NCBI RefSeq assembly: GCF_000346465.2
Contig: NC_034012.1
Location: 25,201,107 to 25,265,106, forward strand
Reading direction: 5' to 3'
Source of the DNA: Prunus persica
Lineage: Eukaryota > Streptophyta > Magnoliopsida > Rosales > Rosaceae
DNA length: 64,000 nt
Positions within the stretch are counted from its first letter, which is position 1. Each line of letters begins with the position of its first letter. A program made the position numbers and the translations under genes. Shown here in pieces: positions 12,432-24,385 of the stretch. The notes beneath the pieces are model-generated. The model was not told where the DNA came from. It did not search any database and worked only from the letters and a program-made list of their open reading frames with translations.

Positions 12432-13993
12432 TGTTTGGGCCCAAATTCGGCACGCCCAAGACCAAAGGACAGGCCCATGATAAATTGCCTGCCCAGCCCA
12501 GAGACTTGAGAAAAACAAAAAATAAGATCCAGACAGATTGGGCTTCACACCAAGAATGTTGGAAATAAAGCCTCAGCCCAAAGAAAGCCCAAATATGGAA
12601 ACTTTCGAAATAGGTTTCAAAGATCAGCCCGTAATTTTTGTTAGGTTCAAACCCAAAGGATCAAAGACACACCCACGTGATTGCCTCAACTTTGGAAAAG
12701 TCAGCAATTCCAACTAAAGTTTAAAAATGTGAGAGGGACGTCTCTGAAACACTGCCAATTGAAGATCAAAAATCCATCTGTGTTCGAGATTTTGCTACAA
12801 ATCAATACACCATCTCCCAAGGAATTCACGGATCACGCCTTCTAAGTTAGAACGGGAAACAGGGAACCACTCAGAAAATACAAAAGAAAAAGAGCCAAAC
12901 CGCCATAAAAAGCCCACACAGACGGTGGCGTTGGTTGAATTAGAAAGCTGCCACCCAGGAAACCAGGGAAGGGACTGTTTTTTAGGAGGTGACTGCTCAA
13001 AACCTATCTGCCTTGATTGATAAGAAACCCTTCTTACTTTACATTATAAGAGATCTTTTTGCCGCCCATTATTTAGAATTAAGAATTACCTCCTTAGGAG
13101 GGTCTCTTATAAAAATGAAAGTAGGCAAAGGAACAAAGGACACTCAATTCATCAATCAATCAAAAAAAACAAACAAGAAAAGCTCACTTGGATCCCAAGA
13201 GAAAAACAGCTTTAGATCAGAATTCCAAAGTTCAGACTTAGAAAATAAGTCTTCTGAAAACGAGATCCCTCTCGTTACAAATTTGGTTCAGCAAAAGCCA
13301 AGACAAACATAGTTTGAGTTTTCACAAATATGAAAACCTCAACAAATTTTACAGCATAGTTCTAGCTTGCTAAAACCTCGAGAATAGCCACTTCTGTCCC
13401 TTCAAACTGAAGAAGCTGCAGTTCTGCCCGCTCAAAAGTCTCCCAAGGCTTGAAGTAGATTGAAGCTCTGCCAAAATTGAACTTTGGTATCGATTTACAG
13501 CTGAAGCCAAGCAGCTAAAGTTGTTGACAACACAGTCCAGCACAGACATACCCAGTCCAGCCCGGATCAGAAGTTTCTACCCAGGCAGAAATGGGATTCC
13601 AGCCATCTTTTTGTCTTTCTAGAGTTGATTTCTCCCTTCTTAATTTTGTAAAAGGCAGTTCTGCTTGAAAACAGTCTACTTTATTATTATCTATTCTGGC
13701 CAGAACAACCATTTGATACTGAGATAAATTATGAAAGTCCTCACCAGTCTGAGGCAAGAAAAGAACTTACTTGGGAGATATTCCTCACCCAAATTCACAA
13801 TCATTTGTTTTAGAAGTCAGTAACTTGAGGCGCAAGTTATCCACTCTAAAAATAAGTCTGCTAGAATTTACATTGCTAGCAGTGGCACGCTCACACACCA
13901 AAGAAAGCTGACTTGTCGACCAACAAGTGGTCTCCAAGCCAGTGGGGAACTTCGCCCTTCCACCTCAGGAGTAAACGCGAAAACGGGTGAACA
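12432..13993 (+). mobile_element. LTR-B solo LTR, copy 1
   Basis: A 1562-bp unit beginning TGTTTGGGCCCAAATTC and ending ACGGGTGAACA, with perfect 5-bp flanks AAATT (12427-12431 and 13994-13998). A second copy of the same length lies inverted at 37527-39088. There is no internal domain, so it is a solo LTR. CCATAAAAAGCCC near 12903 is a possible TATA element. An open frame of about 107 codons (12989-13312, containing KPFLLYIIRDLFAAHY) is conserved in both copies but has only a GTG at its start and is probably not a gene. Superfamily not determined. Confidence 0.88.
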
Positions 13994-14327
13994 AAATTAT
14001 TGTAAAATATTACAGAATGGCTAAAATTATCATTTATCTAATAAGTAGTACGACCGTGTTGCTATACTTGGTCTTTTATTTTTATTTTTATAAATAAATA
14101 GTACAGTTGCCCAGCTATACTCTATTTTTTAATATTTATTCAAACTAGTAGTGTAGGCGGGAGGCTATACTCCTTGTTTTTAAATTTTTAATTACATTAA
14201 TTCTATACTTCGTGTTTTTTTTAAAAAACTTTTCTTCAAACTAATAGTATAGCCGCGTGGCGATATGCCACTATAGTATTGCCGGTTGGCCATACTCCGT
14301 AGTTTTAAATTATTTTTTCAAATTAAT
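13994..14327. repeat. Hairpin-repeat array, segment 3
   Basis: Picks up exactly where segment 2 was cut (AAATTATTGTAAAATATTAC) and carries AGTACGACCGTG, GTAGGCGGGAGGCTA and AGTATAGCCGCGTGGC hairpin units (near 14047, 14099, 14152, 14247, 14275). It ends in CAAATTAAT at LTR-A copy 2. Confidence 0.8.
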
Positions 14328-15177
14328 TGACAGGACCCGACCCAAATTCCACTTTGGAATCTAAGCCGAATCTTGTGCATGTTCGACACCTGGCAGGTGT
14401 CGGGCACAATTGACCAAATTGCCCTTCTAACAAAAAACAAAATTAACCTCAAAATTGACTTTTGTCGAAAATTCGGCAGAGTCTCCCCTGTAAATACTTG
14501 TTTACCAAAATTTTCCACCCGTACAACAAACAATTTAAACATCCACAACCGTTCAGCATGCACAATAATAGAATCCATGCAACCAAATCTCAAATTTTTA
14601 TGGCCTCATGCCTTTTTAAATCAAATAAATCATTCTGCCAACTAAAACTAATCTCAACTTTTGGAACAAGAAGAATATGCTAATGGATTTCAATATAACT
14701 TAACTGAACAGCTTTTCAATCGCTTGGTCTCGTGGCTACACCTAGTAATTCTAGGTTGCCTACGTACCTTTAATAAGGGATCAAGCCACATGTAGTTTTT
14801 TCACTTAGTATATTTATACATAAATAGGCTACTCAAAGGATTTCCTCAAATCCATGAATCAATTTATATTTTACTTGCGTAAATCATATGTAAAAACAAA
14901 CAAACTCACAGAAAGCTCATGTATGCGAATGAAGAACCAAAACTATTCATTGCTTGCCTCATAAAATCATAAAAATAGTTATTACGACTTTTACCCAAAA
15001 ATACCAAGATAAAATCCTCAGTTTTTGTTTAAACATCTTAAAATCCCAAATATTCTCCACCTAGGCGTACCCCCATTCATATTCCGTCAATTCCTTTAAT
15101 ATACCGTCAATTACGATAATTTTCCGTCAATTCCAATAGTGTTCCGTCAATTCCTTGCGTCACATAATGTGATACAT

Positions 15178-15395
15178 CCTCGCAGGCCTCGGAAACACAA
15201 AGTCAACTCGAGCCGCAATCCTCGCAGGCCTCGGAGACACAAAGTCAATCGAGGCGCCATCCTTGCAAGCCTCGGAAACACAAAGTAAACCCAAGCCGCA
15301 ATCCTTGCAGGCCTCAGAGACACAAAGTCAACCCAAGCCGCAATCCTCTCAAGCCTTGGAAACACAAAGTCAATTGAGCCGCAATCCTCGCACCA
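15178..15395 (+). repeat. ~44-bp tandem repeat in LTR-A copy 2
   Basis: About five units of the form CCTCGCAGGCCTCGGAAACA followed by CAAAGTCAACnnGAGCCGCAAT. Because the units are divergent but keep frame they give a spurious open frame on both strands. Confidence 0.88.
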
Positions 15396-15788
15396 CATGG
15401 TTTAGGCGTCCCCCAAACTCGTGGGGCATTCACATAAATGACAAAACTGTTACAAGGCAACTAGGGGGTACTCCTATGGTGGGTTTGAAAATTGTAGTCT
15501 GAAACTCATCATAAGTTTTTCCTTATTTCACAATCCATTTTCCGACATTTTATATCAACTTTTCAATAAATTAATTCTCAATTACACTTAAAATATAGAC
15601 CACATTATGATAAAAACCAATTCATCATCTTTAAACCACTGAATATATATATGTATAAATATTAAATATAAACATGTACTTAGATATTTAATTAATTTAT
15701 TATTCACATTGAAATCCAATTACATGATAACTCATAACATTAGATCATCTCATAACACTTAGTCAGATACTTTTATAATAATCATAAT

Positions 15789-15852
<64 letters not shown>
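15789..15852. repeat. (AAT)n microsatellite
   Basis: An uninterrupted run of AAT trinucleotides of about 64 bp inside LTR-A copy 2; it is much shorter in copy 3 (near 58575). Confidence 0.95.
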
Positions 15853-16883
15853 GGTAAATAAATAACTAAATAAGTCAATAACTCCTAGAGATCCCATCAC
15901 TTCTAATAATGCATGATCTTCGAATATCAGAAATAACATCCAGGAATTCCCTAAAATATTATAATAAACTCAAAATCCACCCATAATAAAACAATCCATA
16001 TTTAATGCATATTAATTCAATCGGTAAAAACAATGCACTATCAAAACAAAGTCTACTCACAAAAGCATAAATTCCATAAAGACCCCAAAATAATTCAAAT
16101 AACGATCAAGGCTCGTTTACATGATCATTCTAATACTTCTCTAAGGGTGAAACTACCTCGGTCACGGTCAAACGAGGGGTTAAACTATCCAATCTTGGTC
16201 ACCCGGGCCCGCGGGGCCCACAACCTCCAATTTCCGATCTGAAAGTTCCTATGGTGTTCAACAAGGTTTAATAGACATGTCCTGCCAGTTTGGTCCGAAT
16301 CAAACAGTCGGATCGCCGGATTGGACGATGATCATTTATCCTAAACTTTGAATTATTGAATCAGAGCATCCGGGACTTCGATTCACGATCCGCAAATTCC
16401 TACACGCTCCTAGGGTTGCCTAGATCAACATATTTCAAATTAGGATTGATCCAATGGTCTGAACATATTGAACCTGGATAACGCCTAATATGCGATATCT
16501 GATCGACGCTCAAACGATAACCAAATTCATATATGAGCATACCTTTGTGCTTGGGACGACATGAGGATGATTTAGGACTCTAGGATTGGCCAAAAAGTGG
16601 CCCACAGAAATTCTGGTTTTTAAAAAAGTTGACTTCGCCAAAATTACGATTGTGCCACTGAACTTCTTTTGATCGTAACTTCTTTGTTATAACTCCAATT
16701 TGAGCCCATTACGTGTCTACGGACTCATCTTGACGTGCTCTATGTAACGGTGTAACTGAAATCCCCAAATTGCTTCCCGAACAAAAAGTCAACTTTTAAA
16801 ACATTAAAATATTCTCGCGGTAAAATTGTATTTTATTTGAATAAATTAATAATTAAATATTAATTTAGGTTCGGGTTATTACA

Positions 16884-17930
16884 TTAATAGTATAGCACTC
16901 TGTGTTTTTCTAAATTTTTATTCAATTTAATTGAATAGCTGATTGGCTAGACTACGTGTTTTTTTTCCCCCTAAAATAATAGTATAGACGAACAGCTATA
17001 CTCCGTTCTTTATATTTATTCAAATTAATAGTATAGCAGAGCGGCTATACTCTATATATATTTTTAAATATTTAATCATATTAATAGTATTTTCAGGGTT
17101 ATTATTCGTATAAAGAATTTAGTATTTTCTATTTAATACTCGTATTATACATGGACATGCATATTTCTCAATAATACTTTCATTTTCCATATAATACTCG
17201 TATAATACTTCATGGTGATTTTTTCCATAGTTTGTATCCATATATTTTCGCATTAAATACTCGTATTATACATGTTCATATGCATTTTTCAATAATACTT
17301 CCGTTTTCCGTACATGTCTTATAGACTCGGTAAAATACTAGTTTTTTGTATAAAAAGAAAACAGAAAATACATGTATGTATGTATTTTTCATGTTTAATA
17401 CATAGTTTTTTTTATATACAAAATTTTCAATAATACACACAAACTTCACGTATTATACACATAATTTCAACATATTATTGAATAAAAATAATTTACATTA
17501 AAATATTAAAATAAATTATTGTTAAATATTACATAACGGCAAAAGTTTTCAATTGTAAATTGCCAAAATTATCATTTTTGTAATAAATAGTACGACCATG
17601 CGGCTATAATAGGTCTTTTTTTGTTAAATAAATAATATAGTCGTGCCGCTACACTCTGTTTTTTTAATATTTATTCAAAGTAATATTATAGCCTGGCGGC
17701 TATACTTTTTTTGTGTGTCCATTTTAATTTTAAATAAATAAGAGTAGTTTAGAGCATTATCCATTACTCGTAGGCCATTACCCAAGTCTCTATTGTCCTC
17801 TTTTGATTTTTTGATTTTTATTTTCCAGAGTTATTATTCTTATAAAGAATTGAGTATTTTTCTATTTAATACTTGTATTATACATATACATACGTATTTC
17901 TCAATAATACTTTCATTTTTATTAACAGTT
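16884..17930. repeat. Hairpin-repeat array, segment 4
   Basis: A third round of the same order of blocks: hairpin units near 16895, 16980, 17030, 17588, 17640 and 17690, the TTTCAGGGTTATTATTCGTA block at 17090 and the CGGTAAAATACTAG block at 17330. Landmark spacing over the whole array, excluding the three insertions, suggests a higher-order period of roughly 0.85-0.95 kb. A foreign stretch interrupts it at about 17735-17830. Confidence 0.8.
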
Positions 17931-20260
17931 TGAGACTATTGTAATCTTTGTCCATGTCCCTTGGTCCGCCCATTTTCTATGATTTTATTTTCTGTATTTT
18001 TTTTCTTTTGATAAATGCTATCGCTCCTGTCAATAGGAAAGGCCCTAAAAAAGCAAACATTAAATAAGCAATATTTTTTGGACAAATCTATTGAGTGTAC
18101 AATGAATGTTATATTATTTCATTGCCGTAATACTGTAGTATTCTTTAATGATGGTAAAAAATCAAGTTAATTTCGTAGCAATCTATGAGCTGTAAATTGT
18201 TCAGTTTTCAATTAAAATTTCCTCGTTTAGAACTTGAGATGGAGTTAGCTGGCTCTATCTTTCCACAACTTTCACTCTCATTTACTTCTGTCACATCGAA
18301 ATTAAGTTTGAAACCCCTATTCAACTATTTCTCAACAACCATTGAAATTAAGTTTGAAACCCCTATTCAACTATTTCTCAACAACTATAGCAAAAGCTAT
18401 ACATGCATACATAAACAAAAAGGATCAAGTCGACCTACCAAAACACACATGGTAGGTTCAACCAAAAAAAAAAAAACATGGTAGGGTAGAGGAATTAAAA
18501 TCCTCTTTCTCTCAATTCATGACTGGTAAGTTGACATTGATTTTTCAAAACATTTACTTTTACTTTAAAAAAATAAAACATACCTTAAAAATGTTTAAAA
18601 CATGTATTTTTTTTTCTTCTGATTTTGGTTCGGATTACGGAATAATAAACACGTCATTAAGCTTATATATTAGTAATAAATATTCTTTAGCCATAGTACA
18701 AGTAATAGAGATTTATTATGAACCTCACTTGATTTTGTGTTACATTATATTTTCTATTTCTTAGTCAGTTTTAATTTTAGAAATTGGAAGCATGGACGAC
18801 TAAACAACAACGTCACGCCCTTCATTTCCTATCGCAGTGGACCCCTGTCCCGTTGGCGAGGTTAAGGGAGCATGTTATATGCTTTGGGCTTAGCAGAAGG
18901 TTGCAACAGTTGTAATTAAATCACGCATATATTTGGCACATTAATTTGCAAATTGCTAGAAGAAAAAAAACATAAATTTGCATATTGGAAAGACTAAAAT
19001 ACTCTTCAAAATAGATGGAAAATTCGATGATGTTAAAGTCAGGTGATAAATCATGACTTTTGAAAACTGAAGATAACATTTCACTTAAATTTTTCTTTAA
19101 GATGACAAATTGAAACAAATGTATAAATTCAGGTGACATTTCTACAAATATTCCGGAATATTATAGTAAAAAATCATGATAATGACAAGTTTTGTTTATT
19201 TGTGTGCTTCCAAAGCCAAATAAGCCCAATAGTAAAAACACAATCAAGTCACGAACTTAAGAACAATTTGTGATTGTCGTGTGTCATTAGCTTGTGGGAT
19301 TAATCATTTTATTTTGCCCCAAATGTTAAATTAGTTTCAATTCTTCGTGGGTCCAAAAGGGTTGCTTTTGGTGACTGAAAGTTCCTCCAAAAAAAATTGT
19401 TGATCATCAATGGAAACCTCATATCTCACAATGAAATCTCATGGGTTTAATTGTTATTTTCAATTGATTCAATCAAGAGCTTTAATATGATTCAAATAGC
19501 CCATAAACAAATTATGATGGGCGATGACTTGGATTCGAGATTGATGGTTTGCAAGTGGCTGGTGATGGCAGTATATTGTGGTGGTTACTGCACTATAGAA
19601 GCTGTGTCGCTGCAGCTATCTAGCTATGGAGATTCAAATACTAAAAAAAAAAATTTTTAAAAATAAATGAAAATAGAAAATTAAGCAAGTTAAAAATAGA
19701 TGATGTGGCAAGAGAGTTAGTGACATGGATTGCCATGTCATATGTCACATTAGTTGGTATAATAGTTGGTTTCCTTAACATTATTTTTTAGCTAAATAGT
19801 GTGGACAGGTAAATAAGTCCCTCTAAAACTATAGGTACCTACAAAATAATTTAACTGAAAAAAAAATTACCCAGGTAAATTATTCTACATGCCTGGAAAA
19901 ATAAATAACCTGAAAAATATAGACCTAAAAAGTAGTTTACTTGAAAAGATAGGTAAATTATTGTTGCTTAACAATTTTGTAGGCACGTTTGTAAATGCCA
20001 TAAAAGTCACACATACCACCCCAATTATTGATAGAAATAATAGCTTATAGAAAATTTCAAAACTTTTCATGTGTCCAACCTGTAGATAATGATGTTGGCT
20101 TTTCATGTCCAACGTTTGACCCAAAAAAAAACATGTTGTTGGCTTTCAATTTAAGGTGACGTCTTGTTCATTGGTTTCATTGCAATAATGATGACAAGTT
20201 TAGAGACTTGAGACCATGTTTAAAATTACAGGAATTTCTTCTAAAATCTACGGCTATACT
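17931..20260. other. AT-rich intergenic region
   Basis: No gene can be supported. A 46-bp unit (GAAATTAAGTTTGAAACCCC...) is tandemly duplicated at about 18297-18388. The remaining short open frames have no recognisable composition or motif. Confidence 0.5.
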
Positions 20261-21902
20261 CTATACATGTTCAGAGGGTTGTGAAAGGAGAGAGAGCGTC
20301 AAGGTCACTGCAGACTTGGAAATGGCTCCGTCCCTGCTGCCGCTCACTGTTTCATAGCTAGAGCTGGGTAATTCACTTAGCTTCCCAAATTTTCTTTCGT
20401 AGAAATCCAAGAGCTCCAACCTAAAAAACAACCGATTGAGTGCAAGTTGAAACTATGGAATCACTAGTAATCTATGGAAGGCATTTACGAAATGTTTAAA
20501 TTTTTATTGATAGACGAAGGTCTAAGTTGTTAGATTGTGAATTTGATCACCAATCTAAGTTGAATTAGATTCACATTATGACAACATAAAAATTAATCTC
20601 ATGTTTTCACAAGAGCATATATCTAAAAGCATATGCATACCAGTATGCCAAGCACTGATATGGTGCATATTTGTCATAAATTTCTGCCACATATTTTCTG
20701 GCGGTCTTTTTGTGGCAATTCTTCCTCCCATGAACCTGAAAAGAAAAAAAGATTTTACCAAATTTAAAAGAATAATTGTGTTAGAAATAAATAAATAAAT
20801 AAATAAAAGAGTAAAGTGTATGTTTTGTTGAACTGGCCTCTTGTAAGTGTCTTATAGTTTCAGTATCGAGTGGAACGTGCTGATAATATCCAATGCACAT
20901 CAATGCATTGGCACATGCATATGAACCAAACCCTTTGATCTTCATGAGTCTCCGAAACACTTGATCCTGATTAAACGACATGTCGTCGAGGGCTTCCTCA
21001 AACTCATGAAGTCGTATCGTCCCACGCTCCACATCTCTAGCAAGTTTTAGAATGAGTTTTGCTCTGTACCCAAGAACTTTATGCTCGCTGACTAAAGTAT
21101 TCTCATCAAGGCCAGCGAGTTCTTTTGAAGTTGGGAAATTGCCTAAAATCCCACCATCCATTTGATTTATAACTTTGCATGGCCATGTATTTGACGTCTC
21201 TCTCTTCCTCTTTTGTCCCGACCTTGCTGAAGCTTTATTATTATTACTTAGCTCAAATTGAAGCTCACAGAGAGCTCGAGCCATTTTCAATGTATTCGAC
21301 CACCTGTCAAGTGTCAAAATCTCTCATTTGTTATACTTACGTGCATGCATGTGTAAGAATAAGAAACAAGTGTAAAATTATATTTACGTGCAATTACAGA
21401 GAAGAAGACACTTGACAAGGTCTTCAAAGAGAGTAGGCGACCGGAAAACTCGACCGAAGCCTTTCTCTTTCGCTTCTGGATGCACTTTCTGATATTCCCT
21501 CATGTCCATTTCATCTCTCTCAGATATCCTTAGCATTCGAGCCACTTGGTTCTAATAAATACAACAACAACAGAAAATATATAAGTACGTACATGCTTTA
21601 TTAAGGATCCAAATCCAATTATATATAAGATAAAAATATACCAGTATAGCACGTTGATCTGCATATGAGATGTTTTGAACGTCATGAACTCGAACAAGGA
21701 GAGAGGTCCGATTAGGCGGATGTAAGATCGAAACGGTGACACAAGTAGTTGAGTCTGCAAGTCTCAGTGGACGTTGGAGTGTTTTTGAAGATGGAATCCA
21801 ACGGTTGGGAGCCATCATGAAGAAGCCATGGTTGCACACTGCTTTCTCCAGCTTAAAACTTGACTTGCTTCCCAATGGCAAAAACATTGAGAACCCTGCC
21901 AT
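20261..21902 (-). CDS. HhH-GPD superfamily DNA glycosylase (At3g47830-like)
   Basis: Five exons on the minus strand: 21902-21642, 21551-21388, 21303-20838, 20735-20641 and 20420-20261, all in phase, giving 381 residues. Exon 3 holds the core: FPTSKELAGLDENTL, LGYRAKLILKLARD, then the helix-hairpin-helix KIKGFGSYACANALMCIGYY and the catalytic-Asp segment PLDTETIRHL. Exon 4 gives VHGRK and YDKYAPYQCLAYW; exon 5 gives LELLDFYERKFGKL and a serine-rich tail. Such proteins excise damaged or modified bases in the nucleus; there is no iron-sulphur cysteine loop, so it is unlike DEMETER or Nth. A KRKRE patch in exon 3 could be a nuclear signal. Exon 3 ends at a GC donor (GAG|GCCAGT): no GT in the right phase is available. 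Substrate unknown. Confidence 0.9.
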
Positions 21903-22606
21903 CTCTTTTTTCTACTTATTTTCTTCTACCTCATTTTTTTTCTCTCGTATATTAAAGAAATTGTACAAGAAGAGAGAGAACTAAATACTTCAACATATCT
22001 TAGAAAAATTAAGAAAACTTATCTTCAACATTTAAGATCATAACAAGGGGGTGGCCAGTTTCATTTTCCCATATACCCGGAAAATCATTATTTATACTTG
22101 GGCTTACCAAATTTGGGAAATCATTTAATTTCCCATTTCCCACGAAACCAAACACCCCTTCGTATTCATATTGTCGGGAATTCCTATGTTAACTTTTATT
22201 CTCTTGGTTTTCTTTCCTCGATTAAAGTGGACTCTTCAAAAGTTCATTATGGTGGATTTGGATACAATTTTGCTTTGCTTCTAAGTTTAGAGGTTTAATG
22301 CACGACTTTATTATTGAAATAAATAAAGGTGCAGTTAATTAGTGATATGAGTTTCGAGGGAGAAAGGATTAGGCTGATATCTCTCTCGGGAATTTAGAAT
22401 TGGAAATAAATGAAACAATTTTAGGCTGATATTTCTCTCGGGAAATCCGATCTTGTATCAATTTGATGTGACTATTCGTTTGGCTTTTGGGTAAATCATA
22501 AAAAAATGAGACAAAAGTAAATGGCTGATTGCCTCGTTAGATGAACACATCACATTGGCGCCTTATTTATTGTTTTGCAACTCCCACCCTCTACTCCAAG
22601 TGATGA
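21903..22606. other. Divergent intergenic region
   Basis: Contains the upstream region of the glycosylase gene (GA-rich, 21903-21990) and AT-rich DNA with a short direct repeat AGGCTGATATxTCTCTCGGGAA (about 22370 and 22423). No gene. Confidence 0.5.
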
Positions 22607-22616
22607 TATATAAATA
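22607..22616 (+). promoter_or_regulatory. TATA box
   Basis: TATATAAATA lies about 105 bp before the start codon at 22713, leaving a leader of some 70 bases. Confidence 0.65.
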
Positions 22617-22712
22617 AGTGTTGGTTTTATACAGAAAATCATATACAGAGCTGAAGTAAAGTAAGCATATATAGCCTCATAACTCAAGAAAAGCACCAAC
22701 TTGCATGTATCC

Positions 22713-23504
22713 ATGGCTGCTCTTTCCCTTGCTCCCATTGACCCCGACACTCCATCTTTTGATGGATATGAATCTGGTGGTTCATCTGGTCATCGACTTC
22801 AACTTCAACTTCAACTAGAGGATACAATCATACCAGATACATGTGATGAAGATAATCAGTTCGATGCTTTGTGCGAAACAGATGCCGAACCTAAATTCAA
22901 ATCCAGTGCCAACTCCAATGACAATTCTGCTCAAGAGGTGATCAAGTCCGACCCCAAGAAGAACAAAACTAAAAATGTTGCTTCAAACACCGAGAATAAG
23001 TCACCATCATCTACTGATGCTGCTGCTGCAAAAGAAAAACGTCCCCGAGAAGGATTACCGTGCAATGCTAGCGCGCCCAAGAAGATGAAGAAAAAGAATG
23101 TGAAAAAGGAGGCAATACCCGAAATTGATGAGGATGCTCATGTTGCTGAAGATGACCAAGTTGTTGAGAAGAAAAAAAAGCAGCATATCAAGAAGAAGAA
23201 GAAGAAGAATTCGGTGCCTGGAGAAGAGATGAAAACAAGCAATGACTGTGCGGATCATGAGAAAGTGGTGGAGAAGAAAGAGAAGGGTGGGTTTGTTGAT
23301 GTTATGAAAGCTTGTGAGAGGTACTTAGCAAGTCATGTAGTGGATTGGAGGTGGATTAAAAATGAAAGAATGGTCAAGCTTGAGAAGATGTGGGTGAAAC
23401 TTAGAGGTGCAGAATCTGTGTTTCGGTCGTTGCAAGCCGACTTTGATGCAGAGCTGCATCGTGTGGCACTAGATGCCTATATCTCATATGAGGACTGTTG
23501 TTAA
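22713..23504 (+). CDS. Lysine-rich hypothetical protein, 263 residues
   Basis: A single-exon frame starting MAALSLAPIDPDTPSF in good context (TCCATGGCT), with a TATA box upstream. I do not recognise the family. The N-terminal 60 residues are acidic with an LQLQLQLED repeat; the middle (about 75-170) is disordered and has several basic clusters (KKMKKKNVKK, KKKKQHIKKKKKKN) that should act as nuclear or nucleolar signals. The C-terminal 75 residues look folded and helical: GFVDVMKACERYLASHVVDW, RWIKNERMVKLEKMWVKL, FRSLQADFDAELHRVALDAY, ending YEDCC. A DNA- or RNA-associated nuclear role is a guess from composition only. Confidence 0.75.
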   Translation: MAALSLAPIDPDTPSFDGYESGGSSGHRLQLQLQLEDTIIPDTCDEDNQFDALCETDAEPKFKSSANSNDNSAQEVIKSDPKKNKTKNVASNTENKSPSSTDAAAAKEKRPREGLPCNASAPKKMKKKNVKKEAIPEIDEDAHVAEDDQVVEKKKKQHIKKKKKKNSVPGEEMKTSNDCADHEKVVEKKEKGGFVDVMKACERYLASHVVDWRWIKNERMVKLEKMWVKLRGAESVFRSLQADFDAELHRVALDAYISYEDCC

Positions 23505-24385
23505 ACGGCTTTTTATCTTGTACCGTGTCTCTTTTCTTTCGATAAATTTTGTTAAAGAGAGTGGTGGGCCGTTGCCTCATCTCTTTAGGTGATGTTGTTC
23601 TGGAAATCATATCCTATGAAATCTTAGCGTTTTCTCAATTGCATTTGCTAACACTTTTCTTCAACTAGGAGGTTAGGCTTAAAATATACTTGGGATTCAA
23701 TTAGTCTTTAACCTCGTGACTTCCGGTACGTTATATGTTACGTAGAAGTGCACTGATCAAGCATAAAATTCCATTTCGTTGGCAAATAAAATTAAAATAT
23801 GATCACTTGGGACCATTAAATTTTCTAGCGTAATGGTCGAAGTGGACAGTGTCTCTTGTGTTGTGTGATTTTAGTTCCACTTGGAACTTCCTTGGTCTGA
23901 TTTCCGATTGTTGAAGATGGCTGGCACTCTTCCATTGTTCATATACCTCTCGAAGAGAGAGAAATCTATCATCAGTAAAAACATCATTGGAAGGGAACCC
24001 AGAAAAAAACATCATGGGGAACCTCGAAAATACGCTTCATATCAGTTATCACACTGTCATAACATAAACACATTACATAAATATGTCCACCTGTGGGTAA
24101 TTCGGCATGTGAAAGCAAAAGTGCATCCTTGCAATGCAAAGGGTCTAGACCTATATAATATAATATAATATAATATAATCAGCGGTATATTAACATTTAT
24201 GCCACATTTAACTAGAGGTCGGTAGTAAATTAAGGCGGCAATACTTAGGAAGGGTTTTGACTTGATTTGTCATGTAGGTTAGAAGTGGGTCTCTCATTGG
24301 GTTTAGTAGAGTTGGAATGGGGTTTTCAGGAAGCAGCTATACAACATCTAATCCTATGGTACTTACCAATCTAAAGTCATCCATC
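23505..24385. other. Intergenic region between convergent genes
   Basis: Holds the 3'UTR of both neighbours and a short (TAATA)n microsatellite at about 24156-24179. No gene is visible. Confidence 0.5.

Larger units (their letters stand above)
14328..16883 (-). mobile_element. LTR-A copy 2, solo LTR in inverse orientation
   Basis: On the plus strand it starts TGACAGGACCCGACCC and ends GGTTCGGGTTATTACA; read on the minus strand this is TGTAATAACCCGAACC ... GGGTCGGGTCCTGTCA. Flanks are TTAAT on both sides (14323-14327 and 16884-16888). Length 2556 bp, taken as the near-unexpanded form of the family. No coding sequence. Confidence 0.87.

Noticed and set aside
12989..13312. A ~107-codon frame conserved in both LTR-B copies.
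   Set aside because: It begins with GTG, has no ATG near the start, and conservation is expected from shared LTR ancestry; kept only as a note in the LTR entry.
14373..14683. Overlapping ~90-codon frames on both strands near the LTR-A end.
   Set aside because: They lie in LTR sequence, are not conserved as frames in the other copies, and carry no motif.
7324..16883. The two LTR-A copies as the two LTRs of one element.
   Set aside because: They are in opposite orientation, each has its own TTAAT duplication, and the DNA between is the hairpin array plus LTR-B.
6570..17930. Regularly spaced palindromes look CRISPR-like.
   Set aside because: A plant nuclear context, irregular spacing, no unique spacers of equal length and no cas genes.
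18185..18484. A 99-codon frame.
   Set aside because: It is produced by a 46-bp tandem duplication in intergenic DNA.
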